46,695 nucleotides of DNA, taken from contig JBPOHE010000028.1 in assembly GCA_052035915.1 (NCBI GenBank), positions 1-46,695 on the forward strand. Direction: 5' to 3'. The notes beneath the pieces were generated by a model that was given only the letters and a program-made list of their open reading frames with translations, did no database searches and was not told where the DNA came from. The DNA is from JBPOHE01 sp052035915. Its GTDB lineage: Bacteria; Pseudomonadota; Gammaproteobacteria; Chromatiales; Chromatiaceae. Positions 1 to 7,664 of this stretch are shown in pieces; the first letter of the stretch is position 1, and every line of letters begins with the position of its first letter. Position numbers and translations under genes: made by a program.

Positions 1-36
1 AGAGAACGATAACCGGGCAGTTTCACTCGAGGCCCG
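1..36. repeat. Nested-palindrome element, copy 1 (right arm only)
   Basis: The window opens inside the right arm of the dispersed palindromic element seen complete at 7342, 16738, 28137, 29061 and 45862. It reads AGAGAACGATAACCGGGC at 1-18 and then a GCCCGG block near 32-37, the same order and spacing as the right half of the other copies. The left arm lies outside the window. Confidence 0.65.
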
Positions 37-152
37 GAACACCTGGGCGCGAATACCCATCCTTGTTGAGCTATTTTCTCTGCGGCGGATTCGGGGCCAT
101 CTCCCGCCTCCGTCCGATCGCGGCGGATGATCGGTGCTGAGCTGGCGCCCTC

Positions 153-331
153 ACCACCTATCAGTTTGCTTCCCCCCTTGGTAAGGGGGGATTGAGGGGG
201 GTTCACAGCGGCGAAATCTCTGACAAGGCCATCCTGGCCGTGGGGCTTCAGGCCAGAAGATGCCCCTTCTCCATCCTTTTCCATCAGGGAAGAGGCTTAG
301 GAACCCTTCCCCGCCAAAACTGATAGGTGGT
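153..331. mobile_element. MITE-like element with 15-bp terminal inverted repeats
   Basis: The 15-mer ACCACCTATCAGTTT at 153-167 is exactly inverted at 317-331 (AAACTGATAGGTGGT), bounding 179 bp with no open frame. Just inside the left end lies a C-run/G-run hairpin (about 171-198). Perfect terminal repeats, small size and lack of coding capacity suit a miniature inverted-repeat element. I see no clear target duplication and no second copy here, so the transposon assignment is an inference. The rest of 1-393 holds only the palindrome remnant above and no supportable gene. Confidence 0.5.
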
Positions 332-393
332 AAGGCCGTCGCCCTGATCCAAAACCCAGGTTACTTATTCTGTGTTATTGTCTCCTCACGAAA

Positions 394-984
394 ATGACCT
401 ATCACAACCTGGCGTCGGCTATGCGCATACATCCAGTCCGTTGTTTTCTCTTGTTTTGTTTGCTTCCGCCGATGGCGGCTCAGGGAGAAGCCTGGCGTTC
501 CCTCTCACCTCAGAGCCGTTTGGGATTTACCTCCACCTGGGAAGGGGCGGAGTTTGGCGGCACCTTCCAGCGGTTTTCCGTGACGCTGCAACTCGATCCC
601 CAGGCCGCGGAATCCGGCCCCTTGGAGGTCAAGGTGGATGTCACCAGCGCCCGCACCGGTATTGAGGAGGTGGACGCCGGCATGGGCGAACCACTCTGGT
701 TCGATTACGCCCGTTTCCCCCAGGCGCAGTATGTGGCGAAACGTATCCGGGCCCTGGGCGGAGGCCGCTTCGAGGCCGAAGGCGAACTCAATATCAAAGG
801 GGTGACCAAGGCCGTGCCTGTCCCCTTTACCTGGACCCAGGGGGAGGATCGGGCCAGCATGACCGGCCAGTTGGAACTGAATCGGGGCGATTTCAGGGTC
901 GGCGAGGGGGAGTGGAAGCGTGGTGACGCCATAGGTCTCGGCGTCAAGATGAGTTTCGAGGTGCAGCTGGCGCCCGGAAACTAA
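394..984 (+). CDS. YceI-family periplasmic protein
   Basis: This 196-residue protein has an N-terminal export signal (MRIHPVRCFLLFCLL..., cleavage likely near AQGEA) and a body typical of the YceI lipocalin-like beta-barrel family: an opening strand with SRLGFTSTW, a central VDVTSARTG segment, and the late NIKGVTKAVPVPF and ELNRGDFRVG blocks. YceI proteins are periplasmic and bind isoprenoid-like ligands; the exact role here is unknown. An in-frame ATG at 421 sits immediately before the signal peptide and may be the true start (187 aa). The stop codon TAA at 982-984 lies within the first bases of the hairpin element that follows. Confidence 0.82.
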   Translation: MTYHNLASAMRIHPVRCFLLFCLLPPMAAQGEAWRSLSPQSRLGFTSTWEGAEFGGTFQRFSVTLQLDPQAAESGPLEVKVDVTSARTGIEEVDAGMGEPLWFDYARFPQAQYVAKRIRALGGGRFEAEGELNIKGVTKAVPVPFTWTQGEDRASMTGQLELNRGDFRVGEGEWKRGDAIGLGVKMSFEVQLAPGN

Positions 985-1045
985 GGCGATTTCTGTCAAA
1001 AGAAATACCAGCTTGCTGGTATTTCTTTTTTCGGCAATCGCCTAA
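982..1045. mobile_element. 64-bp IS1595-type MITE acting as bidirectional terminator
   Basis: The ends TAAGGCGATT and AATCGCCTAA are inverted. Inside is a perfect 15-bp stem (998-1012 with 1015-1029) with a 2-base loop and T-rich flanks on both strands, a good bidirectional rho-independent terminator. It sits between the convergent genes yceI and thiO. The inverted right end (TTAGGCGATTGCCGAAAAAA) closely matches the end of the decayed IS1595-type element at 46034 and an enlarged copy at 24025-24187, so it is probably a non-autonomous derivative. Confidence 0.65.
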
Positions 1046-1062
1046 CCGGGTGGTTTGGCCCC

Positions 1063-2151
1063 TCAGTGGTCGGCCTGATCCAGACCGTAGGGCACTGGAT
1101 CGACGATGGGTTCTCGTTCCAGGATCAGATCCGCCAGGAGTCGGGCCGAGGCCGGGGCCAGCACCAGCCCGTTACGGAAATGCCCACTGTTGACATAGAG
1201 CCCCTCCACCCCCGGGTAACCGCCGATATAGGGCACCCCATGGGGTGAGCCGGGGCGCAACCCCGCCCAGTGCTGGGTCACCGGGTACTCCTCGAGGGCC
1301 GGGAAGAGGTTGACGGCAAAGGCTTCGAGTTGGCTGCGGGCCTCTTGCGTGGTTTCCTTCTCGAAGCCCCGATGTTCCAGGGTGCTTCCCACCAGGATGC
1401 GACCGTCCCGCCGGGGAATCAGATAATGATCCCGGTGGAGCAGGATGCGGTTCACCAGGCCGGGGACCGCCTCGTAGAGGATCATCTGACCGCGGACCGG
1501 CTCGATGAGCGGCGAGTTACCCAAGCTCCCCAGGAGATTCCGCGTCCAGGCCCCGGCACAAACGATTACCCGCTCAGCGAATAGCTTCCCTTGGTTGGTG
1601 TCCACGCCGCGAACCCGGCCGGACTCGATCAACAGGTGCTCGACTTCCATCTCCTCGCGGACATCGATCCGCTCCTGGAGATACTGACGCAGGGACTCGA
1701 CCAATCTGGGGTTGCGCACCTGGCCGATGGCCGGCATCCAGAGACCCCCGCCGGCGCTGGAACCCAGACCGGGTTCGAGGGCGGGGATATCCTCCTCCAA
1801 CAGCGACTGGATCTGGCTATTCCACTTCCGTCCCCAGGACTGGGCCTTTTCGGTCTCCTGGGGGTCCAGAACCAGCAGCCCATTGCGGGTGAATTCGGGG
1901 TCGATGCCGGTCTCCTCCCGAAGCTGTTCGGACAATCCGGGATAGACGGATTGGCTCCAGGCCACCAGGGCGTTGACCGCCTCCCCATAGCGCCAGGGAT
2001 AGAGGGGGGAGAGGATGCCGCCGCCCGCCCAGGAGGCCTCGCGACCCGTACGCTTGCGTTCGAGGAGGGCTACCCGCACACCGGCGTCGCTGAGTTCCCG
2101 CGCCGTGAACAGGCCGATGATGCCGCCGCCGATCAGGATACAGTCGATCAT
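1063..2151 (-). CDS. thiO: Glycine oxidase ThiO (FAD-dependent)
   Basis: This 362-residue flavoprotein oxidises glycine to the imine used to build the thiazole of thiamine. The N-terminus carries the Rossmann dinucleotide-binding motif GGGIIG (residues 8-13) in the usual DAO-family context, then ERKRTGREASWAGGGILSP, which is characteristic of ThiO. A late HWAGLRPGSPHGVPYIG segment and the C-terminal GLYVNSGHFRNGLVLAPASARLLADL block contact FAD in this family. Length is normal. It stands alone, convergent with yceI, and no TPP riboswitch was recognised upstream. Other D-amino-acid oxidases are the alternative, but the motifs favour ThiO. Confidence 0.88.
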   Translation of the reverse strand: MIDCILIGGGIIGLFTARELSDAGVRVALLERKRTGREASWAGGGILSPLYPWRYGEAVNALVAWSQSVYPGLSEQLREETGIDPEFTRNGLLVLDPQETEKAQSWGRKWNSQIQSLLEEDIPALEPGLGSSAGGGLWMPAIGQVRNPRLVESLRQYLQERIDVREEMEVEHLLIESGRVRGVDTNQGKLFAERVIVCAGAWTRNLLGSLGNSPLIEPVRGQMILYEAVPGLVNRILLHRDHYLIPRRDGRILVGSTLEHRGFEKETTQEARSQLEAFAVNLFPALEEYPVTQHWAGLRPGSPHGVPYIGGYPGVEGLYVNSGHFRNGLVLAPASARLLADLILEREPIVDPVPYGLDQADH

Positions 2152-2336
2152 CTGGATTCTCGGGTGAAGGGTCTTTTATAACCGAGTAATTCACTCGGGA
2201 CTAAGGCAAGCTTAAGCGAGCCGGGGTGAAATTGCGAACTTGCCCGTATTTCTCACTGGGCGCCGTGCCGGGATGTCAGCCACGGCGAGGCGTTGTACCA
2301 TAAACCACCATCCATCCGCAGGGGAGATTCCACATT

Positions 2337-2615
2337 ATGAGCAACGAGCAACCCAGCCTAGAAGAATTCAACGATCTCATCGGTCGCTTTATCGATTTGG
2401 CCAATACCATGAGTAATGAAGGCAAACCCAATCCCATGATCAATGCCGCCATGATGTCGGCTTCGGGGATCTATGCGACCTTCTTGACAGCAGGCAATCG
2501 GGGTGTCCTGCTCGATACGGGGATCGACAAGGTACTTGAGATGTATAAGAAATACCTGGTATTCGTCCAACAGCACAAACGCCAGGGTATTGAAGGCGGA
2601 ACCACACAGAAATAG
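2337..2615 (+). CDS. DUF3144 family protein
   Basis: This is a 92-residue, mostly helical cytosolic protein. The pattern FNDLIGRFIDLANTMSNEG followed by MINAAMMSASGIYATFLTAG and a C-terminal YKKYL helix resembles DUF3144, a small uncharacterised proteobacterial family. A GGGGAG stretch lies about 13 bases before the ATG. It is convergent with ispH, whose stop lies just beyond. There is no signal peptide or membrane segment. The function is unknown. Confidence 0.65.
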   Translation: MSNEQPSLEEFNDLIGRFIDLANTMSNEGKPNPMINAAMMSASGIYATFLTAGNRGVLLDTGIDKVLEMYKKYLVFVQQHKRQGIEGGTTQK

Positions 2616-2632
2616 CTCCGTCCGGCTTGGGC

Positions 2633-3595
2633 TTACCTGGGGTTCCCCAGGGCGGCGGTCGGTTCCTTCAACTCCCTGGGTAGGGCGAACACCACCTCTT
2701 CGCGAATCCCGGCGCCTTCTTCCAGCTCGCAGCCCCCCCAGGCCCGCAGTTGGTCGATGACCCGGGCGACCAGCACCTCGGGGGCCGAGGCCCCCGCCGT
2801 CAGCCCGATACAGCCGACCTTTTCCAGCCAGGCAGGACGAATATCCTCGGGGCCGTCGATGAGGTGGGCCGGGGTACCGGTCTTTTCGGCAATCTCCCGC
2901 AAGCGGTTGGAATTGGAACTGTTGGGGGAGCCGACCACGAGTACGAGATCGCAACGCCGGGCCAGCGCCTTCACCGCATCCTGACGATTCTGGGTGGCAT
3001 AGCAGATGTCGTTCTTTCTTGGCCCCACGATACGCGGAAAGCGTTCCCTGAGCCCCTCGACGATGACTCCGGTATCCTCCATGGAGAGGGTGGTCTGGGT
3101 CACGAAGGCGATCCGGTCGGGATTGGTGACGAGGAGACGCCCCACATCCTCCAGGGTTTCCACCAAATGGATATGGGCCGGCCCATCCCGCCGACACTGT
3201 CCCATGGTGCCTTCGACCTCGGGGTGGCCGCGATGGCCGATGAGGATGACGTCATAGCCATCCCGGCAATAGCGCGCCACCTCGAGATGGACCTTGGTGA
3301 CCAGTGGGCAGGTGGCGTCGAAGACCCTGAGCCCGCGACGTTCCGCCTCTTCCCGCACCAACTGGGAGACCCCATGGGCACTGAAGATCAGGGTCGCCCC
3401 ATCGGGCACCCGGTCCAGCTCGTCGACGAAGATGGCCCCACGCTTACGGAGACCTTCGACGACAAACCTATTGTGTACCACCTCATGGCGAACATAGATG
3501 GGGGCGCCATAAAGATCCAGCACCCGTTCGACGATCTCGATCGCCCGATCGACGCCGGCGCAAAAACCCCGTGGATTGGCAAGGATGATCTTCAT
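2633..3595 (-). CDS. ispH: 4-hydroxy-3-methylbut-2-enyl diphosphate reductase IspH
   Basis: IspH carries out the last step of the MEP pathway, reducing HMBPP to IPP and DMAPP with a [4Fe-4S] cluster. All three cluster cysteines are visible: Cys12 (NPRGFCAGV), Cys96 (DATCPLVTK) and Cys198 (NDICYATQNRQ). Substrate-binding His41, His74 and His124 are present, as are the SSNSNRL and TAGASAPE motifs. The 320-residue length is standard. It lies directly downstream of fkpB, the usual gammaproteobacterial pairing, and appears to be the last gene of the btuB-led operon, so a cobalamin-responsive leader may partly govern isoprenoid synthesis here. Confidence 0.97.
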   Translation of the reverse strand: MKIILANPRGFCAGVDRAIEIVERVLDLYGAPIYVRHEVVHNRFVVEGLRKRGAIFVDELDRVPDGATLIFSAHGVSQLVREEAERRGLRVFDATCPLVTKVHLEVARYCRDGYDVILIGHRGHPEVEGTMGQCRRDGPAHIHLVETLEDVGRLLVTNPDRIAFVTQTTLSMEDTGVIVEGLRERFPRIVGPRKNDICYATQNRQDAVKALARRCDLVLVVGSPNSSNSNRLREIAEKTGTPAHLIDGPEDIRPAWLEKVGCIGLTAGASAPEVLVARVIDQLRAWGGCELEEGAGIREEVVFALPRELKEPTAALGNPR

Positions 3596-3647
3596 TCTGA
3601 CTGGGGACTCCTGGGATTACCCGGCGGGCGGTGGGTGAGATTCGGCT

Positions 3648-4142
3648 TTAGCGACGGAGAGCCGGAATGGGTTCGCCGTCAACGGCCAGGATCTGGAAAT
3701 GACAGATCAGGTCACGGCCGGCCAGGGGATGGTTGAAGTCGACCTGGACCTGCCCATCGGCGATTTCGAGGATGGTCCCGGCAAGAGATTCGCGGCCCGA
3801 GAGTTCGAATTGAATCACCTGGCCCGGCGAGAGTCCGAATTCGGGCGGAAAAGCGGCGAGGGGGAGCCGATGGCGCTTATCCGGGTCGGGCCGACCGTAC
3901 ACCTCTCCGGCGTTGAGCAGGAGGATATCCTCTTCGCCCAGCTTCCGTCCGAGCAGGATTGTTTCCAGTCCCGGATCCAGGCCGCCATCACCGAGCACCA
4001 ACTCCAGGGGTTCCTCCTCGAAGCTGGAGAGGACATGGGGGCCGTCCACCAAGGTCAGGGAAAGGTGGAGACGGACCCGGCTACCCGGATGGACGATCCC
4101 TGGCGGACGACTGGTCAGGGTTTCGGCGCGGGATTCTGCCAC
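3648..4142 (-). CDS. fkpB: FKBP-type peptidyl-prolyl isomerase FkpB/SlpA
   Basis: This 164-residue SlpA-type prolyl isomerase has an FKBP half-domain (GSRVRLHLSLTLVDG, then LELVLGDGGLDPGLETILLG), the insert-in-flap region (AGEVYGRPDPDKRHRLP) and the family hallmark VDFNHPLAGRDLICHFQIL. The start is a GTG at 4142, chosen because a strong GGAGG lies five bases upstream. A much longer open frame upstream is antisense noise over the adenosyltransferase gene. The start overlaps the end of the preceding gene by 28 bp, which suggests translational coupling. ispH follows. Confidence 0.88.
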   Translation of the reverse strand: MAESRAETLTSRPPGIVHPGSRVRLHLSLTLVDGPHVLSSFEEEPLELVLGDGGLDPGLETILLGRKLGEEDILLLNAGEVYGRPDPDKRHRLPLAAFPPEFGLSPGQVIQFELSGRESLAGTILEIADGQVQVDFNHPLAGRDLICHFQILAVDGEPIPALRR

Positions 4143-4669
4143 TGAACCTCCGTCCGACTTTCCTCCAGCACCAGGGTTCGCGCCATCACGAACAACAGAT
4201 CGGACAGGCGATTCATGAACCTGAGGCTGGTGGGATTGACCTTCTCCTCTCGTGACAAGACCCAGAGTCGGCGTTCGGCCCGTCGGCAGACGGCACGCGC
4301 CACATGGCACAATGCGGAAGCCCGGGTCCCTCCGGGGAGAATGAATTCCCGTAGCGGCGGAAGGGCCGCATTGAGCCGCATAAGTTCGGCTTCCAGGGTC
4401 AGGACCCGTTCCTCCTGGAGGACCGTTCGCCCAGGGAAGGCCAATTCGCCGCCGATCTCGAACAACCAATGCTGGATCGACACCAGCACCGCTTCGATCT
4501 CGGTTGGCAGACCATGGGCCAGCGTCAACCCGAGCAGGCTGTTCAGTTCGTCGATGGTTCCAATGGCTTCGATACGTGGGCTTTCTTTCACCGTGCGGCT
4601 TCCATCGGCCAGGCTCGTAGTGCCGTTGTCTCCGGATCTGGTCACAATTCGGGTGAGACGATAAGCCAT
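4115..4669 (-). CDS. PduO-type cob(I)alamin adenosyltransferase
   Basis: This 184-residue ATP:corrinoid adenosyltransferase makes adenosylcobalamin. The N-terminal ATP-binding signature is TRSGDNGTTSL (usually TRTGD-G-T). The conserved SPRIEAIGTIDELNS helix and the C-terminal FILPGGTRASALCHVARAVCRRAERRL block are both present, as is the late RFMNRLSDLLFVMAR motif. It starts 12 bases after btuB stops. Uptake and adenosylation of cobalamin under one riboswitch is a coherent salvage unit. CobA-type enzymes are a different fold and can be excluded. Confidence 0.92.
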   Translation of the reverse strand: MAYRLTRIVTRSGDNGTTSLADGSRTVKESPRIEAIGTIDELNSLLGLTLAHGLPTEIEAVLVSIQHWLFEIGGELAFPGRTVLQEERVLTLEAELMRLNAALPPLREFILPGGTRASALCHVARAVCRRAERRLWVLSREEKVNPTSLRFMNRLSDLLFVMARTLVLEESRTEVQWQNPAPKP

Positions 4670-4681
4670 CCCGCCACCAGG

Positions 4682-6487
4682 TCAGCGCCAAGCGTTGTAA
4701 TCAATGCTGAATAACAGCAAACGTCCCTGACTGCGATATCCATCGGCCATCTCGTAATGGGTATCGAAAAGATTGTCGATCTTCACCCCCAGGCTCCATG
4801 ACGGACTGAGTCGGAGGCGGGCACCCAGGGCAAACAGAGTATACCCCGGCAACCATACCGGGTTGAATGTGGAGTCCAGGCGTTTTCCCGTTGCCAGGGC
4901 GTTGAGGCCGATTTCGTAACTCCCTTGGCGATAGGCGAGGCGGGCGGCGAGGCTCTCGCGGGATCGCCGGGGCAGTTGTTGTCCCTGGTCGTCCCGGGGA
5001 TCCTGCCACATCAGATCGACCCCGAGCTGCCAGGGCGACCGCTGATATTCCATGGCGATCTCCAGGCCCTCGATCCGGGCCGCGGCGATATTGCGGTTGA
5101 TCCCGGGTTGCGGGCCGAGGAAGCCATCTGGGTCGGTGAACTCGATGAGGTCGCGGATACGGGTTTGGTAGAGGGTCAGATTCCCTTCCAGGCCGGGGCG
5201 GAAGGAATGGCGGATACCCGCCTCCAAGCTCCGGGAGCGCTCCGGTTGTAACTGTGGATTGCCCCCGAAACCATAAAGATCTGTACTGTCCGGGGCGCGA
5301 AAAGCGGTTCCCGCGGAAGCGAAAAGCCATGTTTCCGGCTCCAGGCGATAGCCATAACCGAGATTCCAGGTGGCTTGCCGACCGAATTGCCCGTTGTGGA
5401 CCAGTCCGACCCCCATGGCGAAATGCTGGGTCTCCAGACGGATATCATCCTGGAGAAAGAGTTCGATGTCCTGGGATGACTCGTCGTAGCCGGTACCGTA
5501 AGAAAGGGAGGCGGTGCGCTCCTGATTACCCAGCACACCGACCACCAGGTCGTGCTTGGGGAAAAATTGGAAGTGATTCTGCCAATCCCAATGCCAGCGC
5601 CTGGTTTCGAGATAATCCGCACTCTGGTTTTGCTTGATGGAATCGACGAAATAGCTCACCCCGATACGGCTATCCCAGCCCGGAACCGGGCTCTGATGCA
5701 GGGAAAGCGAGGTGAGCCCATGGCGAACATCCTGATCCAAGGGGGCCAGACTGAAGTCGAGGTACTGGGTACGGCCCCGGGACTCCCAATGCCGGAGTTC
5801 CACCTCGCCGGACCCCAGATCGTAACCGCCGAAGGCCATCAGGTTTTTGAGGTCCTGACCACGATCCAGATGGGACTCGACCCTGGGCGGGAACCCATCG
5901 CTGGTGAAACCCACGGCCCCGATACCTCCATAAAGATTTCCCAGCCGGTCTTGCCAATAGGCATTGGCCTGGGCGGTGCCATCACCACCGGCCGCCAGGC
6001 CCAGATCGAGTCGCGGCGGAGCATCCGGTCGCGGCGACTTGGTGAAGATATTGACCACCCCACCGATGGCGCGACTGCCGTAGAGCACCGATCGCGGGCC
6101 TTTGACGACCTCGATACGGTCCACTATCTCTGGGCTGATGTCCTGGAGGGCCGTAAGGCCGATGGTCCCCGGATTGATCGGGATGCCATTCAGGAGGACC
6201 AGGCTGTGATTGCTCTCGGTACCGCGGAGAAACAGGGAGGCGGGCTGACCCGGGCCACCGTTGCGGGCGATTTCCAGTCCGGCATGAAAACGCAGGAGTT
6301 CGGCGACATCCCTGGCCTGATCGAGTTCGATGGTCTCGGGTTCGATGACCAGGCTGGAGGCCAGGACATCGGCGCGGGGTTCGGCGATACGGGAGGCCGT
6401 AACCACTATGGAGTCGAGATCGGTCTGCGCCTGGGCTATCCCCAAGCAGAGGCAGGAGCCAAGCCATGCGGTCGTGCGCGGCAACAT
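4682..6487 (-). CDS. btuB: TonB-dependent cobalamin receptor BtuB
   Basis: This 601-residue outer-membrane receptor probably imports vitamin B12. A signal peptide (MLPRTTAWLGSCLCLGIAQA) is followed by a TonB box-like DLDSIVVTASR, a plug domain with GGPGQPASLFLRGTESNHSLVLLNG and RIEVVKGPRSVLYGSRAIGGVVNI, then a beta-barrel ending in an aromatic-rich strand. The start at 6487 has GGAGG seven bases upstream; the frame is open further upstream only because it runs into the riboswitch. The leader and the adjacent adenosyltransferase support cobalamin as the ligand. Confidence 0.9.
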   Translation of the reverse strand: MLPRTTAWLGSCLCLGIAQAQTDLDSIVVTASRIAEPRADVLASSLVIEPETIELDQARDVAELLRFHAGLEIARNGGPGQPASLFLRGTESNHSLVLLNGIPINPGTIGLTALQDISPEIVDRIEVVKGPRSVLYGSRAIGGVVNIFTKSPRPDAPPRLDLGLAAGGDGTAQANAYWQDRLGNLYGGIGAVGFTSDGFPPRVESHLDRGQDLKNLMAFGGYDLGSGEVELRHWESRGRTQYLDFSLAPLDQDVRHGLTSLSLHQSPVPGWDSRIGVSYFVDSIKQNQSADYLETRRWHWDWQNHFQFFPKHDLVVGVLGNQERTASLSYGTGYDESSQDIELFLQDDIRLETQHFAMGVGLVHNGQFGRQATWNLGYGYRLEPETWLFASAGTAFRAPDSTDLYGFGGNPQLQPERSRSLEAGIRHSFRPGLEGNLTLYQTRIRDLIEFTDPDGFLGPQPGINRNIAAARIEGLEIAMEYQRSPWQLGVDLMWQDPRDDQGQQLPRRSRESLAARLAYRQGSYEIGLNALATGKRLDSTFNPVWLPGYTLFALGARLRLSPSWSLGVKIDNLFDTHYEMADGYRSQGRLLLFSIDYNAWR

Positions 6488-6611
6488 GAGTATCCTCCAG
6501 ACGCTCACCCGCGTCTGTTCGAGGTTCATCCTGTCGATGCTGGCGGGAACACTGGAGGGGGATCGCCCCCGGTCAGTAACGCCTTGAGGTATCGGACAGG
6601 CCCAAAGGGTT

Positions 6612-6830
6612 GGCGCGAGGCCGGTATCCGGGCTCCCAGCCCGAGGGGATATCCCCTCTGAGTGGACGCCTTCCCATACCTTGGCCAAACAGCTTCAGGC
6701 ACAGTGACATCTTGTCCACCCTTTGTGACTGGTTACCGTTGCGGGGGCAGCGCCGGCCTGGTCGTCATCATGAACGACGCACCGGCTTCCCGTTTATCTC
6801 TCCTCTGGGAGAGCACCTCGGCGGGGCGAA
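6612..6830 (-). ncRNA. Cobalamin riboswitch upstream of btuB
   Basis: Read on the minus strand, the leader holds the conserved cobalamin aptamer parts in the right order: AGGTGC near 6817, ACGGGAAGCCGGTG at about 6780-6793, the GCTGCCCCCGCAAC core around 6739-6750, the B12-box-like TCACTG at 6702-6707 and GGGAAGGC at 6668-6675. The ATG of btuB lies about 125 bases further on, leaving room for an expression platform. B12 binding would be expected to repress btuB and the genes behind it. Confidence 0.9.
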
Positions 6831-6858
6831 TCTACCCCCGGTGCCTGAATCCGGTCAA
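6829..6858 (-). promoter_or_regulatory. Candidate promoter for the btuB riboswitch transcript
   Basis: On the minus strand TTGACC (6858-6853) and TAGATT (6834-6829) are separated by 18 bases, placing transcription start just ahead of the aptamer. The -10 is imperfect, so this is tentative. Confidence 0.35.
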
Positions 6859-6859
6859 G

Positions 6860-6892
6860 AAAAACGCCAAGGCCCCGTCTCCGGGGCCTTGG
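6860..6892 (-). terminator. Rho-independent terminator
   Basis: A perfect 11-bp stem (CCAAGGCCCCG with CGGGGCCTTGG, 6892-6867) is followed on the minus strand by CGTTTTT. It lies just after the stop of the small membrane-protein gene at 6923 and just before the btuB promoter region, separating the two transcripts. Confidence 0.8.
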
Positions 6893-6922
6893 GGCTTCAG
6901 GTAGGACTCCCGATGATCGGGG

Positions 6923-7063
6923 TTAGGAGATAAGTTCCTGGGTATAAAACAGATATCCCAAGGTGCCCACCAGGACCATCAGGGCAACGTATTGGAGCAG
7001 AATGCATATCCCAGGCAGTTCGTTACAGACGTTACTGAAACGACAAAGCTTGCAGTGTTTCAC
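6923..7063 (-). CDS. Small Cys-rich single-pass membrane protein
   Basis: This is a 46-residue product starting at GTG 7063, which is preceded by GGAGGTGG at good spacing. The N-terminal CKLCRFSNVCNELPGIC carries four cysteines (CxxC, then C, then C). A hydrophobic helix, about residues 20-41 (ILLQYVALMVLVGTLGYLFY), follows, then a short tail. A terminator sits directly behind it. A cytosolic metal- or redox-active cysteine cluster on a membrane anchor is plausible, but no family was recognised. The longer upstream frame lacks a ribosome site and looks non-coding. Confidence 0.55.
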   Translation of the reverse strand: MKHCKLCRFSNVCNELPGICILLQYVALMVLVGTLGYLFYTQELIS

Positions 7064-7341
7064 TACCCACCTCCAGACCACAGAGGCCGGCGTTGTTGTC
7101 GCCGGACAAGATTTATTTTTCTTGCCACCGTCGGGTAGAGCGGCAAAGGTAGAAAACGATGCGAATCCTCGACATCGGCTCGAATGCTCGCACAGAACCG
7201 TACCTCTGCCAACGCCTAAACCGACTTTATTTGTAGTCATTTAGCCACCCCAACCGGGGCCGTGTTGGCCGCCCCTGGAAGGTGATACCAATTCCGTTGA
7301 GGTTTCAGGCCCGGCAATACATCGATATGAATGCTCAGTGG

Positions 7342-7452
7342 CTCCGGGCAGGGTCCCAAACAGTCCGGCTTTTATTCTTATTTCGAGAACAATGCGCCAA
7401 TAAAATAGATATTATTCTCTATTGGAGAACGGAAATCGCCTTCGGCCCGGGA
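7342..7452. repeat. Nested-palindrome element, copy 2
   Basis: The outer CTCCGGGC (7342) pairs with GCCCGGGAG (about 7445-7453). Inside are alternating TTCTT/GAGAAC and TTCTC/GAGAAC boxes (7374-7431), with inner ACAAT and ATTAT arms. This is the most diverged complete copy. Confidence 0.7.
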
Positions 7453-7479
7453 GGCGCCCATCGACACCCGGGGTGGGGC

Positions 7480-7605
7480 AGACTGGCTTTGAGGTGCCAA
7501 GCGCCGAAATCCAGCTTGCTGGTGTGGACAACCTGCTGGGATTCTCTTCGCCCATCACTTGCCGCGGGCTCTTGCCATGATTCCGCCGTCTCGGACGCCT
7601 GGTTG
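7480..7605. repeat. REP-type repeat (long form)
   Basis: The order GCGCCGAAATCCAGCTTG, then CTGCTGGGATTCTCTTCG, then CATGATTCCGCCGTCTC matches a copy at 38945-39095 along most of its length. A shorter relative lies at 36309-36370 and fragments lie at 16665-16702 and 16870-16900. It looks like the dispersed, imperfect inverted repeat that borders many genes in this genome. Confidence 0.55.
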
Positions 7606-7664
7606 GGTTGGGGTCGGTTCGGATGGGTGATCCGGGCCAGATGTATCCGGCCCGGATACTCGGG

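Larger units (their letters stand above)
7064..7664. other. Gene-free stretch with repeats
   Basis: This 600-bp stretch has no supportable gene. It contains one complete nested-palindrome element (7342-7452) and, from about 7480 to 7605, a REP-type repeat that reappears at 38945-39095. An open frame from 7282 to 7707 runs straight through these repeats and is not credited. Confidence 0.6.

Noticed and set aside
6488..6688. N-terminal extension of btuB
   Set aside because: The frame is open but lies within the riboswitch; the signal peptide and ribosome site fix the start at 6487.
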